Source: Allodiplogaster sudhausi
Taxonomy: Eukaryota > Nematoda > Chromadorea > Rhabditida > Diplogasteridae
Assembly (NCBI GenBank): GCA_945643635.1
Contig: CALZFC010000147.1
Span: forward strand, 260,001-324,000
DNA length: 64,000 nt
Direction: 5' to 3'
Shown in pieces: positions 36,965-48,900 of the stretch. How positions within the stretch are numbered: position 1 is the first letter of the stretch; each line of letters starts with the position of its first letter. The translations under genes and the position numbers were made by a program. The notes beneath the pieces are model-generated. The model was given only the letters and a program-made list of their open reading frames with translations. It had not been told where the DNA came from and did not search any database.

Positions 36965-39900
36965 GCGGCCTTCTCTCTTCACTCTGGTCTTCTCTCTTCA
37001 CTCTGGTCTTCTCTCTTCACTCTTGCCTTCTCTCTTCACTCCGGTCTTCTCTCTTCACTCTTGCCTTCTCTCTTCACTCTGGTCTTCTCTCTTCACTCTG
37101 GTCTTCTCTCTTCACTCTGGTCTTCTCTCTTCACTCTGGTCTTCTCTCTTCACTCTTGCCTTCTCTCTTCACTCCGGTCTTCTCTCTTCACTCTTGCCTT
37201 CTCTCTTCACTCTGGTCTTCTCTCTTCACTCTGGTCTTCTCTCTTCACTCTGGTCTTCTCTCTTCACTCTGGTCTTCTCTCTTCACTCTTGCCTTCTCTC
37301 TTCACTCCGGTCTTCTCTCTTCACTCTTGCCTTCTCTCTTCACTCTGGTCTTCTCTCTTCACTCTGGTCTTCTCTCTTCACTCTGGTCTTCTCTCTTCAC
37401 TCTGGTCTTCTCTCTTCACTCTTGCCTTCTCTCTTCACTCCGGTCTTCTCTCTTCACTCTTGCCTTCTCTCTTCACTCTGGTCTTCTCTCTTCACTCTGG
37501 TCTTCTCTCTTCGCTCTGGTCTTCTCTCTTCACTCTGGTCTTCTCTCTTCACTCTTGCCTTCTCTCTTCACTCCGGTCTTCTCTCTTCACTCTTGCCTTC
37601 TCTCTTCACTCTGGTCTTCTCTCTTCACTCTGGTCTTCTCTCTTCACTCTGGTCTTCTCTCTTCACTCTGGTCTTCTCTCTTCACTCTTGCCTTCTCTCT
37701 TCACTCCGGTCTTCTCTCTTCACTCTTGCCTTCTCTCTTCACTCTGGTCTTCTCTCTTCACTCTGGTCTTCTCTCTTCACTCTGGTCTTCTCTCTTCACT
37801 CTGGTCTTCTCTCTTCACTCTTGCCTTCTCTCTTCACTCCGGTCTTCTCTCTTCACTCTTGCCTTCTCTCTTCACTCTGGTCTTCTCTCTTCACTCTGGT
37901 CTTCTCTCTTCACTCTGGTCTTCTCTCTTCACTCTGGTCTTCTCTCTTCACTCTTGCCTTCTCTCTTCACTCCGGTCTTCTCTCTTCACTCTTGCCTTCT
38001 CTCTTCACTCTGGTCTTCTCTCTTCACTCTGGTCTTCTCTCTTCACTCTGGTCTTCTCTCTTCACTCTGGTCTTCTCTCTTCACTCTTGCCTTCTCTCTT
38101 CACTCCGGTCTTCTCTCTTCACTCTTGCCTTCTCTCTTCACTCTGGTCTTCTCTCTTCACTCTGGTCTTCTCTCTTCACTCTGGTCTTCTCTCTTCACTC
38201 TTGCCTTCTCTCTTCACTCCGGTCTTCTCTCTTCACTCTTGCCTTCTCTCTTCACTCTGGTCTTCTCTCTTCACTCTGGTCTTCTCTCTTCACTCTGGTC
38301 TTCTCTCTTCACTCTGGTCTTCTCTCTTCACTCTTGCCTTCTCTCTTCACTCCGGTCTTCTCTCTTCACTCTTGCCTTCTCTCTTCACTCTGGTCTTCTC
38401 TCTTCACTCTGGTCTTCTCTCTTCACTCTGGTCTTCTCTCTTCACTCTGGTCTTCTCTCTTCACTCTTGCCTTCTCTCTTCACTCCGGTCTTCTCTCTTC
38501 ACTCTTGCCTTCTCTCTTCACTCTGGTCTTCTCTCTTCACTCTGGTCTTCTCTCTTCACTCTGGTCTTCTCTCTTCACTCTGGTCTTCTCTCTTCACTCT
38601 TGCCTTCTCTCTTCACTCCGGTCTTCTCTCTTCACTCTTGCCTTCCCTCTTCACTCTGGTCTTCTCTCTTCACTCTGGTCTTCTCTCTTCACTCTGGTCT
38701 TCTCTCTTCACTCTGGTCTTCTCTCTTCACTCTTGCCTTCTCTCTTCACTCCGGTCTTCTCTCTTCACTCTTGCCTTCTCTCTTCACTCTGGTCTTCTCT
38801 CTTCACTCTGGTCTTCTCTCTTCGCTCTGGTCTTCTCTCTTCACTCTGGTCTTCTCTCTTCACTCTTGCCTTCTCTCTTCACTCCGGTCTTCTCTCTTCA
38901 CTCTTGCCTTCTCTCTTCACTCTGGTCTTCTCTCTTCACTCTGGTCTTCTCTCTTCACTCTGGTCTTCTCTCTTCACTCTGGTCTTCTCTCTTCACTCTT
39001 GCCTTCTCTCTTCACTCTGGTCTTCTCTCTTCACTCTGGTCTTCTCTCTTCACTCTGGTCTTCTCTCTTCACTCTGGTCTTCTCTCTTCACTCTTGCCTT
39101 CTCTCTTCACTCCGGTCTTCTCTCTTCACTCTTGCCTTCTCTCTTCACTCTGGTCTTCTCTCTTCACTCTGGTCTTCTCTCTTCACTCTGGTCTTCTCTC
39201 TTCACTCTGGTCTTCTCTCTTCACTCTTGCCTTCTCTCTTCACTCTTGCCTTCTCTCTTCACTCTTGCCTTCTCTCTTCACTCTTGCCTTCTCTCTTCAC
39301 TCCGGTCTTCTCTCTTCACTCTGGTCTTCTCTCTTCACTCTGGTCTTCTCTCTTCACTCTGGTCTTCTCTCTTCACTCTGGTCTTCTCTCTTCACTCTGG
39401 TCTTCTCTCTTCACTCTGGTCTTCTCTCTTCACTCTGGTCTTCTCTCTTCACTCTGGTCTTCTCTCTTCACTCTGGTCTTCTCTCTTCGCTCTGGTCTTC
39501 TCTCTTCACTCTGGTCTTCTCTCTTCACTCTTGCCTTCTCTCTTCACTCCGGTCTTCTCTCTTCACTCTTGCCTTCTCTCTTCACTCTGGTCTTCTCTCT
39601 TCACTCTGGTCTTCTCTCTTCACTCTGGTCTTCTCTCTTCACTCTGGTCTTCTCTCTTCACTCTTGCCTTCTCTCTTCACTCCGGTCTTCTCTCTTCACT
39701 CTTGCCTTCTCTCTTCACTCCGGTCTTCTCTCTTCACTCTTGCCTTCTCTCTTCACTCTGGTCTTCTCTCTTCACTCTGGTCTTCTCTCTTCACTCTGGT
39801 CTTCTCTCTTCACTCTGGTCTTCTCTCTTCACTCTTGCCTTCTCTCTTCACTCTTGCCTTCTCTCTTCACTCTTGCCTTCTCTCTTCACTCTTGCCTTCT

Positions 39901-42900
39901 CTCTTCACTCCGGTCTTCTCTCTTCACTCTGGTCTTCTCTCTTCACTCTGGTCTTCTCTCTTCACTCTGGTCTTCTCTCTTCACTCTGGTCTTCTCTCTT
40001 CACTCTGGTCTTCTCTCTTCACTCTGGTCTTCTCTCTTCACTCTGGTCTTCTCTCTTCACTCTGGTCTTCTCTCTTCACTCTGGTCTTCTCTCTTCACTC
40101 TGGTCTTCTCTCTTCACTCTTGCCTTCTCTCTTCACTCTTGCCTTCTCTCTTCACTCTTGCCTTCTCTCTTCACTCTGGTCTTCTCTCTTCACTCTGGTC
40201 TTCTCTCTTCACTCTTGCCTTCTCTCTTCACTCTGGTCTTCTCTCTTCACTCTGGTCTTCTCTCTTCACTCTGGTCTTCTCTCTTCACTCTGGTCTTCTC
40301 TCTTCACTCTGGTCTTCTCTCTTCACTCTTGCCTTCTCTCTTCACTCCGGTCTTCTCTCTTCACTCTGGTCTTCTCTCTTCACTCTTGCCTTCTCTCTTC
40401 ACTCTGGTCTTCTCTCTTCACTCTGGTCTTCTCTCTTCACTCTTGCCTTCTCTCTTCACTCCGGTCTTCTCTCTTCACTCTTGCCTTCTCTCTTCACTCT
40501 GGTCTTCTCTCTTCACTCTGGTCTTCTCTCTTCACTCTGGTCTTCTCTCTTCACTCTGGTCTTCTCTCTTCACTCTTGCCTTCTCTCTTCACTCCGGTCT
40601 TCTCTCTTCACTCTTGCCTTCTCTCTTCACTCTGGTCTTCTCTCTTCACTCTGGTCTTCTCTCTTCACTCTGGTCTTCTCTCTTCACTCTGGTCTTCTCT
40701 CTTCACTCTTGCCTTCTCTCTTCACTCCGGTCTTCTCTCTTCACTCTTGCCTTCTCTCTTCACTCTGGTCTTCTCTCTTCACTCTGGTCTTCTCTCTTCA
40801 CTCTGGTCTTCTCTCTTCACTCTGGTCTTCTCTCTTCACTCTTGCCTTCTCTCTTCACTCCGGTCTTCTCTCTTCACTCTTGCCTTCTCTCTTCACTCTG
40901 GTCTTCTCTCTTCACTCTGGTCTTCTCTCTTCACTCTGGTCTTCTCTCTTCACTCTGGTCTTCTCTCTTCACTCTTGCCTTCTCTCTTCACTCCGGTCTT
41001 CTCTCTTCACTCTTGCCTTCTCTCTTCACTCTGGTCTTCTCTCTTCACTCTGGTCTTCTCTCTTCACTCTGGTCTTCTCTCTTCACTCTGGTCTTCTCTC
41101 TTCACTCTTGCCTTCTCTCTTCACTCCGGTCTTCTCTCTTCACTCTTGCCTTCTCTCTTCACTCTGGTCTTCTCTCTTCACTCTGGTCTTCTCTCTTCAC
41201 TCTGGTCTTCTCTCTTCACTCTGGTCTTCTCTCTTCACTCTTGCCTTCTCTCTTCACTCCGGTCTTCTCTCTTCACTCTTGCCTTCTCTCTTCACTCTGG
41301 TCTTCTCTCTTCACTCTGGTCTTCTCTCTTCACTCTGGTCTTCTCTCTTCACTCTTGCCTTCTCTCTTCACTCCGGTCTTCTCTCTTCACTCTTGCCTTC
41401 TCTCTTCACTCTGGTCTTCTCTCTTCACTCTGGTCTTCTCTCTTCACTCTGGTCTTCTCTCTTCACTCTGGTCTTCTCTCTTCACTCTTGCCTTCTCTCT
41501 TCACTCCGGTCTTCTCTCTTCACTCTTGCCTTCTCTCTTCACTCTGGTCTTCTCTCTTCACTCTGGTCTTCTCTCTTCACTCTGGTCTTCTCTCTTCACT
41601 CTGGTCTTCTCTCTTCACTCTTGCCTTCTCTCTTCACTCCGGTCTTCTCTCTTCACTCTTGCCTTCTCTCTTCACTCTGGTCTTCTCTCTTCACTCTGGT
41701 CTTCTCTCTTCACTCTGGTCTTCTCTCTTCACTCTGGTCTTCTCTCTTCACTCTTGCCTTCTCTCTTCACTCCGGTCTTCTCTCTTCACTCTTGCCTTCT
41801 CTCTTCACTCTGGTCTTCTCTCTTCACTCTGGTCTTCTCTCTTCACTCTGGTCTTCTCTCTTCACTCTGGTCTTCTCTCTTCACTCTTGCCTTCTCTCTT
41901 CACTCCGGTCTTCTCTCTTCACTTTTGCCTTCTCTCTTCACTCTGGTCTTCTCTCTTCACTCTGGTCTTCTCTCTTCACTCTGGTATTCTCTCTTCACTC
42001 TGGTCTTCTCTCTTCACTCTTGCCTTCTCTCTTCACTCTTGCCTTCTCTCTTCACTCTTGCCTTCTCTCTTCACTCTTGCCTTCTCTCTTCACTCCGGTC
42101 TTCTCTCTTCACTCTGGTCTTCTCTCTTCACTCTGGTCTTCTCTCTTCACTCTGGTCTTCTCTCTTCACTCTGGTCTTCTCTCTTCACTCTGGTCTTCTC
42201 TCTTCACTCTGGTCTTCTCTCTTCACTCTGGTCTTCTCTCTTCACTCTGGTCTTCTCTCTTCACTCTGGTCTTCTCTCTTCACTCTGGTCTTCTCTCTTC
42301 ACTCTTGCCTTCTCTCTTCACTCTTGCCTTCTCTCTTCACTCTTGCCTTCTCTCTTCACTCTGGTCTTCTCTCTTCACTCTGGTCTTCTCTCTTCACTCT
42401 TGCCTTCTCTCTTCACTCTGGTCTTCTCTCTTCACTCTGGTCTTCTCTCTTCACTCTGGTCTTCTCTCTTCACTCTGGTCTTCTCTCTTCACTCTGGTCT
42501 TCTCTCTTCACTCTTGCCTTCTCTCTTCACTCCGGTCTTCTCTCTTCACTCTGGTCTTCTCTCTTCACTCTTGCCTTCTCTCTTCACTCTGGTCTTCTCT
42601 CTTCACTCTGGTCTTCTCTCTTCACTCTGGTCTTCTCTCTTCACTCTGGTCTTCTCTCTTCACTCCGGTCTTCTCTCTTCACTCCGGTCTTCTCTCTTCA
42701 CTCTGGTCTTCTCTCTTCACTCTTGCCTTCTCTCTTCACTCCGTCTTCTCTCTTCACTCTGGTCTTCTCTCTTCACTCTGGTCTTCTCTCTTCACTCTGG
42801 TCTTCTCTCTTCACTCTGGTCTTCTCTCTTCACTCTGGTCTTCTCTCTTCACTCTGGTCTTCTCTCTTCACTCTGGTCTTCTCTCTTCACTCTGGTCTTC

Positions 42901-45900
42901 TCTCTTCACTCTGGTCTTCTCTCTTCACTCTGGTCTTCTCTCTTCACTCTGGTCTTCTCTCTTCACTCTGGTCTTCTCTCTTCACTCTGGTCTTCTCTCT
43001 TCACTCTGGTCTTCTCTCTTCACTCTGGTCTTCTCTCTTAACTCTGGTCTTCTCTCTTCACTCTGGTCTTCTCTCTTCACTCTGGTCTTCTCTCTTCACT
43101 CTGGCCTTCTCTCTTCACTCTGGTCTTCTCTCTTCACTCTGGTCTTCTCTCTTCACTCTGGTCTTCTCTCTTCACTCTGCTCTTCTCTCTTCACTCTGGT
43201 CTTCTCTCTTCACTCTGGTCTTCTCTCTTCACTCTGGTCTTCTCTCTTCACTCTGGTCTTCTCTCTTCACTCTGGTCTTCTCTCTTCACTCTGGTCTTCT
43301 CTCTTCACTCTGGTCTTCTCTCTTCACTCTGGTCTTCTCTCTTCACTCTGGTCTTCTCTCTTCACTCTGGTCTTCTCTCTTCACTCTGGTCTTCTCTCTT
43401 CACTCTGGTCTTCTCTCTTCACTCTGGTCTTCTCTCTTCACTCTGGTCTTCTCTCTTCACTCTGGTCTTCTCTCTTCACTCTGGTCTTCTCTCTTCACTC
43501 TGGTCTTCTCTCTTCACTCTGGTCTTCTCTCTTCACTCTGGTCTTCTCTCTTCACTCTTGTCTTCTCTCTTCACTCTGGTCTTCTCTCTTCACTCTGGTC
43601 TTCTCTCTTCACTCTGGTCTTCTCTCTTCACTCTGGTCTTCTCTCTTCACTCTGGTCTTCTCTCTTCACTCTGGTCTTCTCTCTTCACTCTGGTCTTCTC
43701 TCTTCACTCTGGTCTTCTCTCTTCACTCTGGTCTTCTCTCTTCACTCTGGTCTTCTCTCTTCACTCTGGTCTTCTCTCTTCACTCTGGTCTTCTCTCTTC
43801 ACTCTTCCTTCTCTCTTCACTCTTGCCTTCTCTCTTCACTCTTGCCTTCTCTCTTCACTCTGGTCTTCTCTCTTCACTCTGGTCTTCTCTCTTCACTCTG
43901 GTCTTCTCTCTTCACTCTGGTCTTCTCTCTTCACTCTGGTCTTCTCTCTTCACTCTGGTCTTCTCTCTTCACTCTGGTCTTCTCTCTTCACTCTGGTCTT
44001 CTCTCTTCACTCTGGTCTTCTCTCTTCACTCTGGTCTTCTCTCTTCACTCTGGTCTTCTCTCTTCACTCTGGTCTTCTCTCTTCACTCTGGTCTTCTCTC
44101 TTCACTCTGGTCTTCTCTCTTCACTCTGGTCTTCTCTCTTCTGTCTTCTCTCTTCACTCTGGTCTTCTCTCTTCACTCTGGTCTTCTCTCTTCACTCTGG
44201 TCTTCTCTCTTCACTCTGGTCTTCTCTCTTCACTCTGGTCTTCTCTCTTCACTCTGGTCTTCTCTCTTCACTCTGGTCTTCTCTCTTCACTCTGGTCTTC
44301 TCTCTTCACTCTGGTCTTCTCTCTTCACTCTGGTCTTCTCTCTTCACTCTGGTCTTCTCTCTTCACTCTGGTCTTCTTTCTTCACTCTGGTCTTCTCTCT
44401 TCACTCTGGTCTTCTCTCTTCACTCTGGTCTTCTCTCTTCACTCTGGTCTTCTCTCTTCACTCTGGTCTTCTCTCTTCACTCTGGTCTTCTCTCTTCACT
44501 CTGGTCTTCTCTCTTCACTCTGGTCTTCTCTCTTCACTCTGGTCTTCTCTCTTCACTCTGGTCTTCTCTCTTCACTCTGGTCTTCTCTCTTCACTCTGGT
44601 CTTCTCTCTTCACTCTGGTCTTCTCTCTTCACTCTGGTCTTCTCTCTTCACTCTGGTCTTCTCTCTTCACTCTGGTCTTCTCTCTTCACTCTGGTCTTCT
44701 CTCTTCACTCTGGTCTTCTCTCTTCACTCTTGCCTTCTCTCTTCACTCCGGTCTTCTCTCTTCACTCTGGTCTTCTCTCTTCACTCTTGCCTTCTCTCTT
44801 CACTCTGGTCTTCTCTCTTCACTCTGGTCTTCTCTCTTCACTCTGGTCTTCTCTCTTCACTCTGGTCTTCTCTCTTCACTCCGGTCTTCTCTCTTCACTC
44901 CGGTCTTCTCTCTTCACTCTGGTCTTCTCTCTTCACTCTTGCCTTCTCTCTTCACTCCGGTCTTCTCTCTTCACTCTGGTCTTCTCTCTTCACTCTGGTC
45001 TTCTCTCTTCACTCTGGTCTTCTCTCTTCACTCTGGTCTTCTCTCTTCACTCTTGCCTTCTCTCTTCACTCTTGCCTTCTCTCTTCACTCTGGTCTTCTC
45101 TCTTCACTCTGGTCTTCTCTCTTCACTCTGGTCTTCTCTCTTCACTCTGGTCTTCTCTCTTCACTCTGGTCTTCTCTCTTCACTCTTGCCTTCTCTCTTC
45201 ACTCTTGCCTTCTCTCTTCACTCTGGTCTTCTCTCTTCACTCTGGTCTTCTCTCTTCACTCTGGTCTTCTCTCTTCACTCTGGCCTTCTCTCTTCACTCT
45301 TGCCTTCTCTCTTCACTCTTGCCTTCTCTCTTCACTCTGGTCTTCTCTCTTCACTCTGGTCTTCTCTCTTCACTCTTGCCTTCTCTCTTCACTCCGGTCT
45401 TCTCTCTTCACTCTGGTCTTCTCTCTTCACTCTTGCCTTCTCTCTTCACTCTTGCCTTCTCTCTTCACTCTGGTCTTCTCTCTTCACTCTGGTCTTCTCT
45501 CTTCACTCTGGTCTTCTCTCTTCACTCTGGTCTTCTCTCTTCACTCCGGTCTTCTCTCTTCACTCCGGTCTTCTCTCTTCACTCTGGTCTTCTCTCTTCA
45601 CTCTTGCCTTCTCTCTTCACTCCGGTCTTCTCTCTTCACTCTGGTCTTCTCTCTTCACTCTGGTCTTCTCTCTTCACTCTGGTCTTCTCTCTTCACTCTG
45701 GTCTTCTCTCTTCACTCTGGTCTTCTCTCTTCACTCTGGTCTTCTCTCTTCACTCTGGTCTTCTCTCTTCACTCTGGTCTTCTCTCTTCACTCTGGTCTT
45801 CTCTCTTCACTCTGGTCTTCTCTCTTCACTCTGGTCTTCTCTCTTCACTCTGGTCTTCTCTCTTCACTCTGGTCTTCTCTCTTCACTCTGGTCTTCTCTC

Positions 45901-48900
45901 TTCACTCTGGTCTTCTCTCTTCACTCTGGTCTTCTCTCTTCACTCTGGCCTTCTCTCTTCACTCTTGCCTTCTCTCTTCACTCTGGCCTTCTCTCTTCAC
46001 TCTGGTCTTCTCTCTTCACTCTGGTCTTCTCTCTTCACTCTGGTCTTCTCTCTTCACTCTGGTCTTCTCTCTTCACTCTGGTCTTCTCTCTTCACTCTGG
46101 TCTTCTCTCTTCACTCTGGTCTTCTCTCTTCACTCTGGTCTTCTCTCTTCACTCTGGTCTTCTCTCTTCACTCTGGTCTTCTCTCTTCACTCTGGTCTTC
46201 TCTCTTCACTCTGGTCTTCTCTCTTCACTCTGGTCTTCTCTCTTCACTCTGGTCTTCTCTCTTCACTCTGGTCTTCTCTCTTCACTCTGGTCTTCTCTCT
46301 TCACTCTGGTCTTCTCTCTTCACTCTGGTCTTCTCTCTTCACTCTGGTCTTCTCTCTTCACTCTTGCCTTCTCTCTTCACTCCGGTCTTCTCTCTTCACT
46401 CTGGTCTTCTCTCTTCACTCTTGCCTTCTCTCTTCACTCTGGTCTTCTCTCTTCACTCTGGTCTTCTCTCTTCACTCTGGTCTTCTCTCTTCACTCTGGT
46501 CTTCTCTCTTCACTCCGGTCTTCTCTCTTCACTCCGGTCTTCTCTCTTCACTCTGGTCTTCTCTCTTCACTCTTGCCTTCTCTCTTCACTCCGGTCTTCT
46601 CTCTTCACTCTGGTCTTCTCTCTTCACTCTGGTCTTCTCTCTTCACTCTGGTCTTCTCTCTTCACTCTGGTCTTCTCTCTTCACTCTTGCCTTCTCTCTT
46701 CACTCTTGCCTTCTCTCTTCACTCTGGTCTTCTCTCTTCACTCTGGTCTTCTCTCTTCACTCTGGTCTTCTCTCTTCACTCTGGTCTTCTCTCTTCACTC
46801 TGGTCTTCTCTCTTCACTCTTGCCTTCTCTCTTCACTCTTGCCTTCTCTCTTCACTCTGGTCTTCTCTCTTCACTCTGGTCTTCTCTCTTCACTCTGGTC
46901 TTCTCTCTTCACTCTGGCCTTCTCTCTTCACTCTTGCCTTCTCTCTTCACTCTTGCCTTCTCTCTTCACTCTGGTCTTCTCTCTTCACTCTGGTCTTCTC
47001 TCTTCACTCTTGCCTTCTCTCTTCACTCCGGTCTTCTCTCTTCACTCTGGTCTTCTCTCTTCACTCTTGCCTTCTCTCTTCACTCTTGCCTTCTCTCTTC
47101 ACTCTGGTCTTCTCTCTTCACTCTGGTCTTCTCTCTTCACTCTGGTCTTCTCTCTTCACTCTGGTCTTCTCTCTTCACTCCGGTCTTCTCTCTTCACTCC
47201 GGTCTTCTCTCTTCACTCTGGTCTTCTCTCTTCACTCTTGCCTTCTCTCTTCACTCCGGTCTTCTCTCTTCACTCTGGTCTTCTCTCTTCACTCTGGTCT
47301 TCTCTCTTCACTCTGGTCTTCTCTCTTCACTCTGGTCTTCTCTCTTCACTCTGGTCTTCTCTCTTCACTCTGGTCTTCTCTCTTCACTCTGGTCTTCTCT
47401 CTTCACTCTGGTCTTCTCTCTTCACTCTGGTCTTCTCTCTTCACTCTGGTCTTCTCTCTTCACTCTGGTCTTCTCTCTTCACTCTGGTCTTCTCTCTTCA
47501 CTCTGGTCTTCTCTCTTCACTCTGGTCTTCTCTCTTCACTCTGGTCTTCTCTCTTCACTCTGGTCTTCTCTCTTCACTCTGGCCTTCTCTCTTCACTCTT
47601 GCCTTCTCTCTTCACTCTGGCCTTCTCTCTTCACTCTGGTCTTCTCTCTTCACTCTGGTCTTCTCTCTTCACTCTGGTCTTCTCTCTTCACTCTGGTCTT
47701 CTCTCTTCACTCTGGTCTTCTCTCTTCACTCTGGTCTTCTCTCTTCACTCTGGTCTTCTCTCTTCACTCTGGTCTTCTCTCTTCACTCTGGTCTTCTCTC
47801 TTCACTCTGGTCTTCTCTCTTCACTCTGGTCTTCTCTCTTCACTCTGGTCTTCTCTCTTCACTCTGGTCTTCTCTCTTCACTCTGGTCTTCTCTCTTCAC
47901 TCTGGTCTTCTCTCTTCACTCTGGTCTTCTCTCTTCACTCTGGTCTTCTCTCTTCACTCTGGTCTTCTCTCTTCACTCTGGTCTTCTCTCTTCACTCTGG
48001 TCTTCTCTCTTCACTCTGGTCTTCTCTCTTCACTCTGGTCTTCTCTCTTCACTCTGGTCTTCTCTCTTCACTCTGGTCTTCTCTCTTCACTCTGGTCTTC
48101 TCTCTTCACTCTTGTCTTCTCTCTTCACTCTGGTCTTCTCTCTTCACTCTGGTCTTCTCTCTTCACTCTGGTCTTCTCTCTTCACTCTGGTCTTCTCTCT
48201 TCACTCTGGTCTTCTCTCTTCACTCTGGTCTTCTCTCTTCACTCTGGTCTTCTCTCTTCACTCTGGTCTTCTCTCTTCACTCTGGTCTTCTCTCTTCACT
48301 CTGGTCTTCTCTCTTCACTCTGGTCTTCTCTCTTCACTCTGGTCTTCTCTCTTCACTCTGGTCTTCTCTCTTCACTCTGGTCTTCTCTCTTCACTCTGGT
48401 CTTCTCTCTTCACTCTGGTCTTCTCTCTTCACTCTGGTCTTCTCTCTTCACTCTGGTCTTCTCTCTTCACTCTGGTCTTCTCTCTTCACTCTGGTCTTCT
48501 CTCTTCACTCTGGTCTTCTCTCTTCACTCTGGTCTTCTCTCTTCACTCTGGTCTTCTCTCTTCACTCTGGTCTTCTCTCTTCACTCTGGTCTTCTCTCTT
48601 CACTCTGGTCTTCTCTCTTCACTCTTGTCTTCTCTCTTCACTCTGGTCTTCTCTCTTCACTCTGGTCTTCTCTCTTCACTCTGGTCTTCTCTCTTCACTC
48701 TGGCCTTCTCTCTTCACTCTTGCCTTCTCTCTTCACTCTGGTCTTCTCTCTTCACTCTTGCCTTCTCTCTTCACTCCGGTCTTCTCTCTTCACTCTGGTC
48801 TTCTCTCTTCACTCTTGCCTTCTCTCTTCACTCTTGCCTTCTCTCTTCACTCTGGTCTTCTCTCTTCACTCTGGTCTTCTCTCTTCACTCTGGTCTTCTC

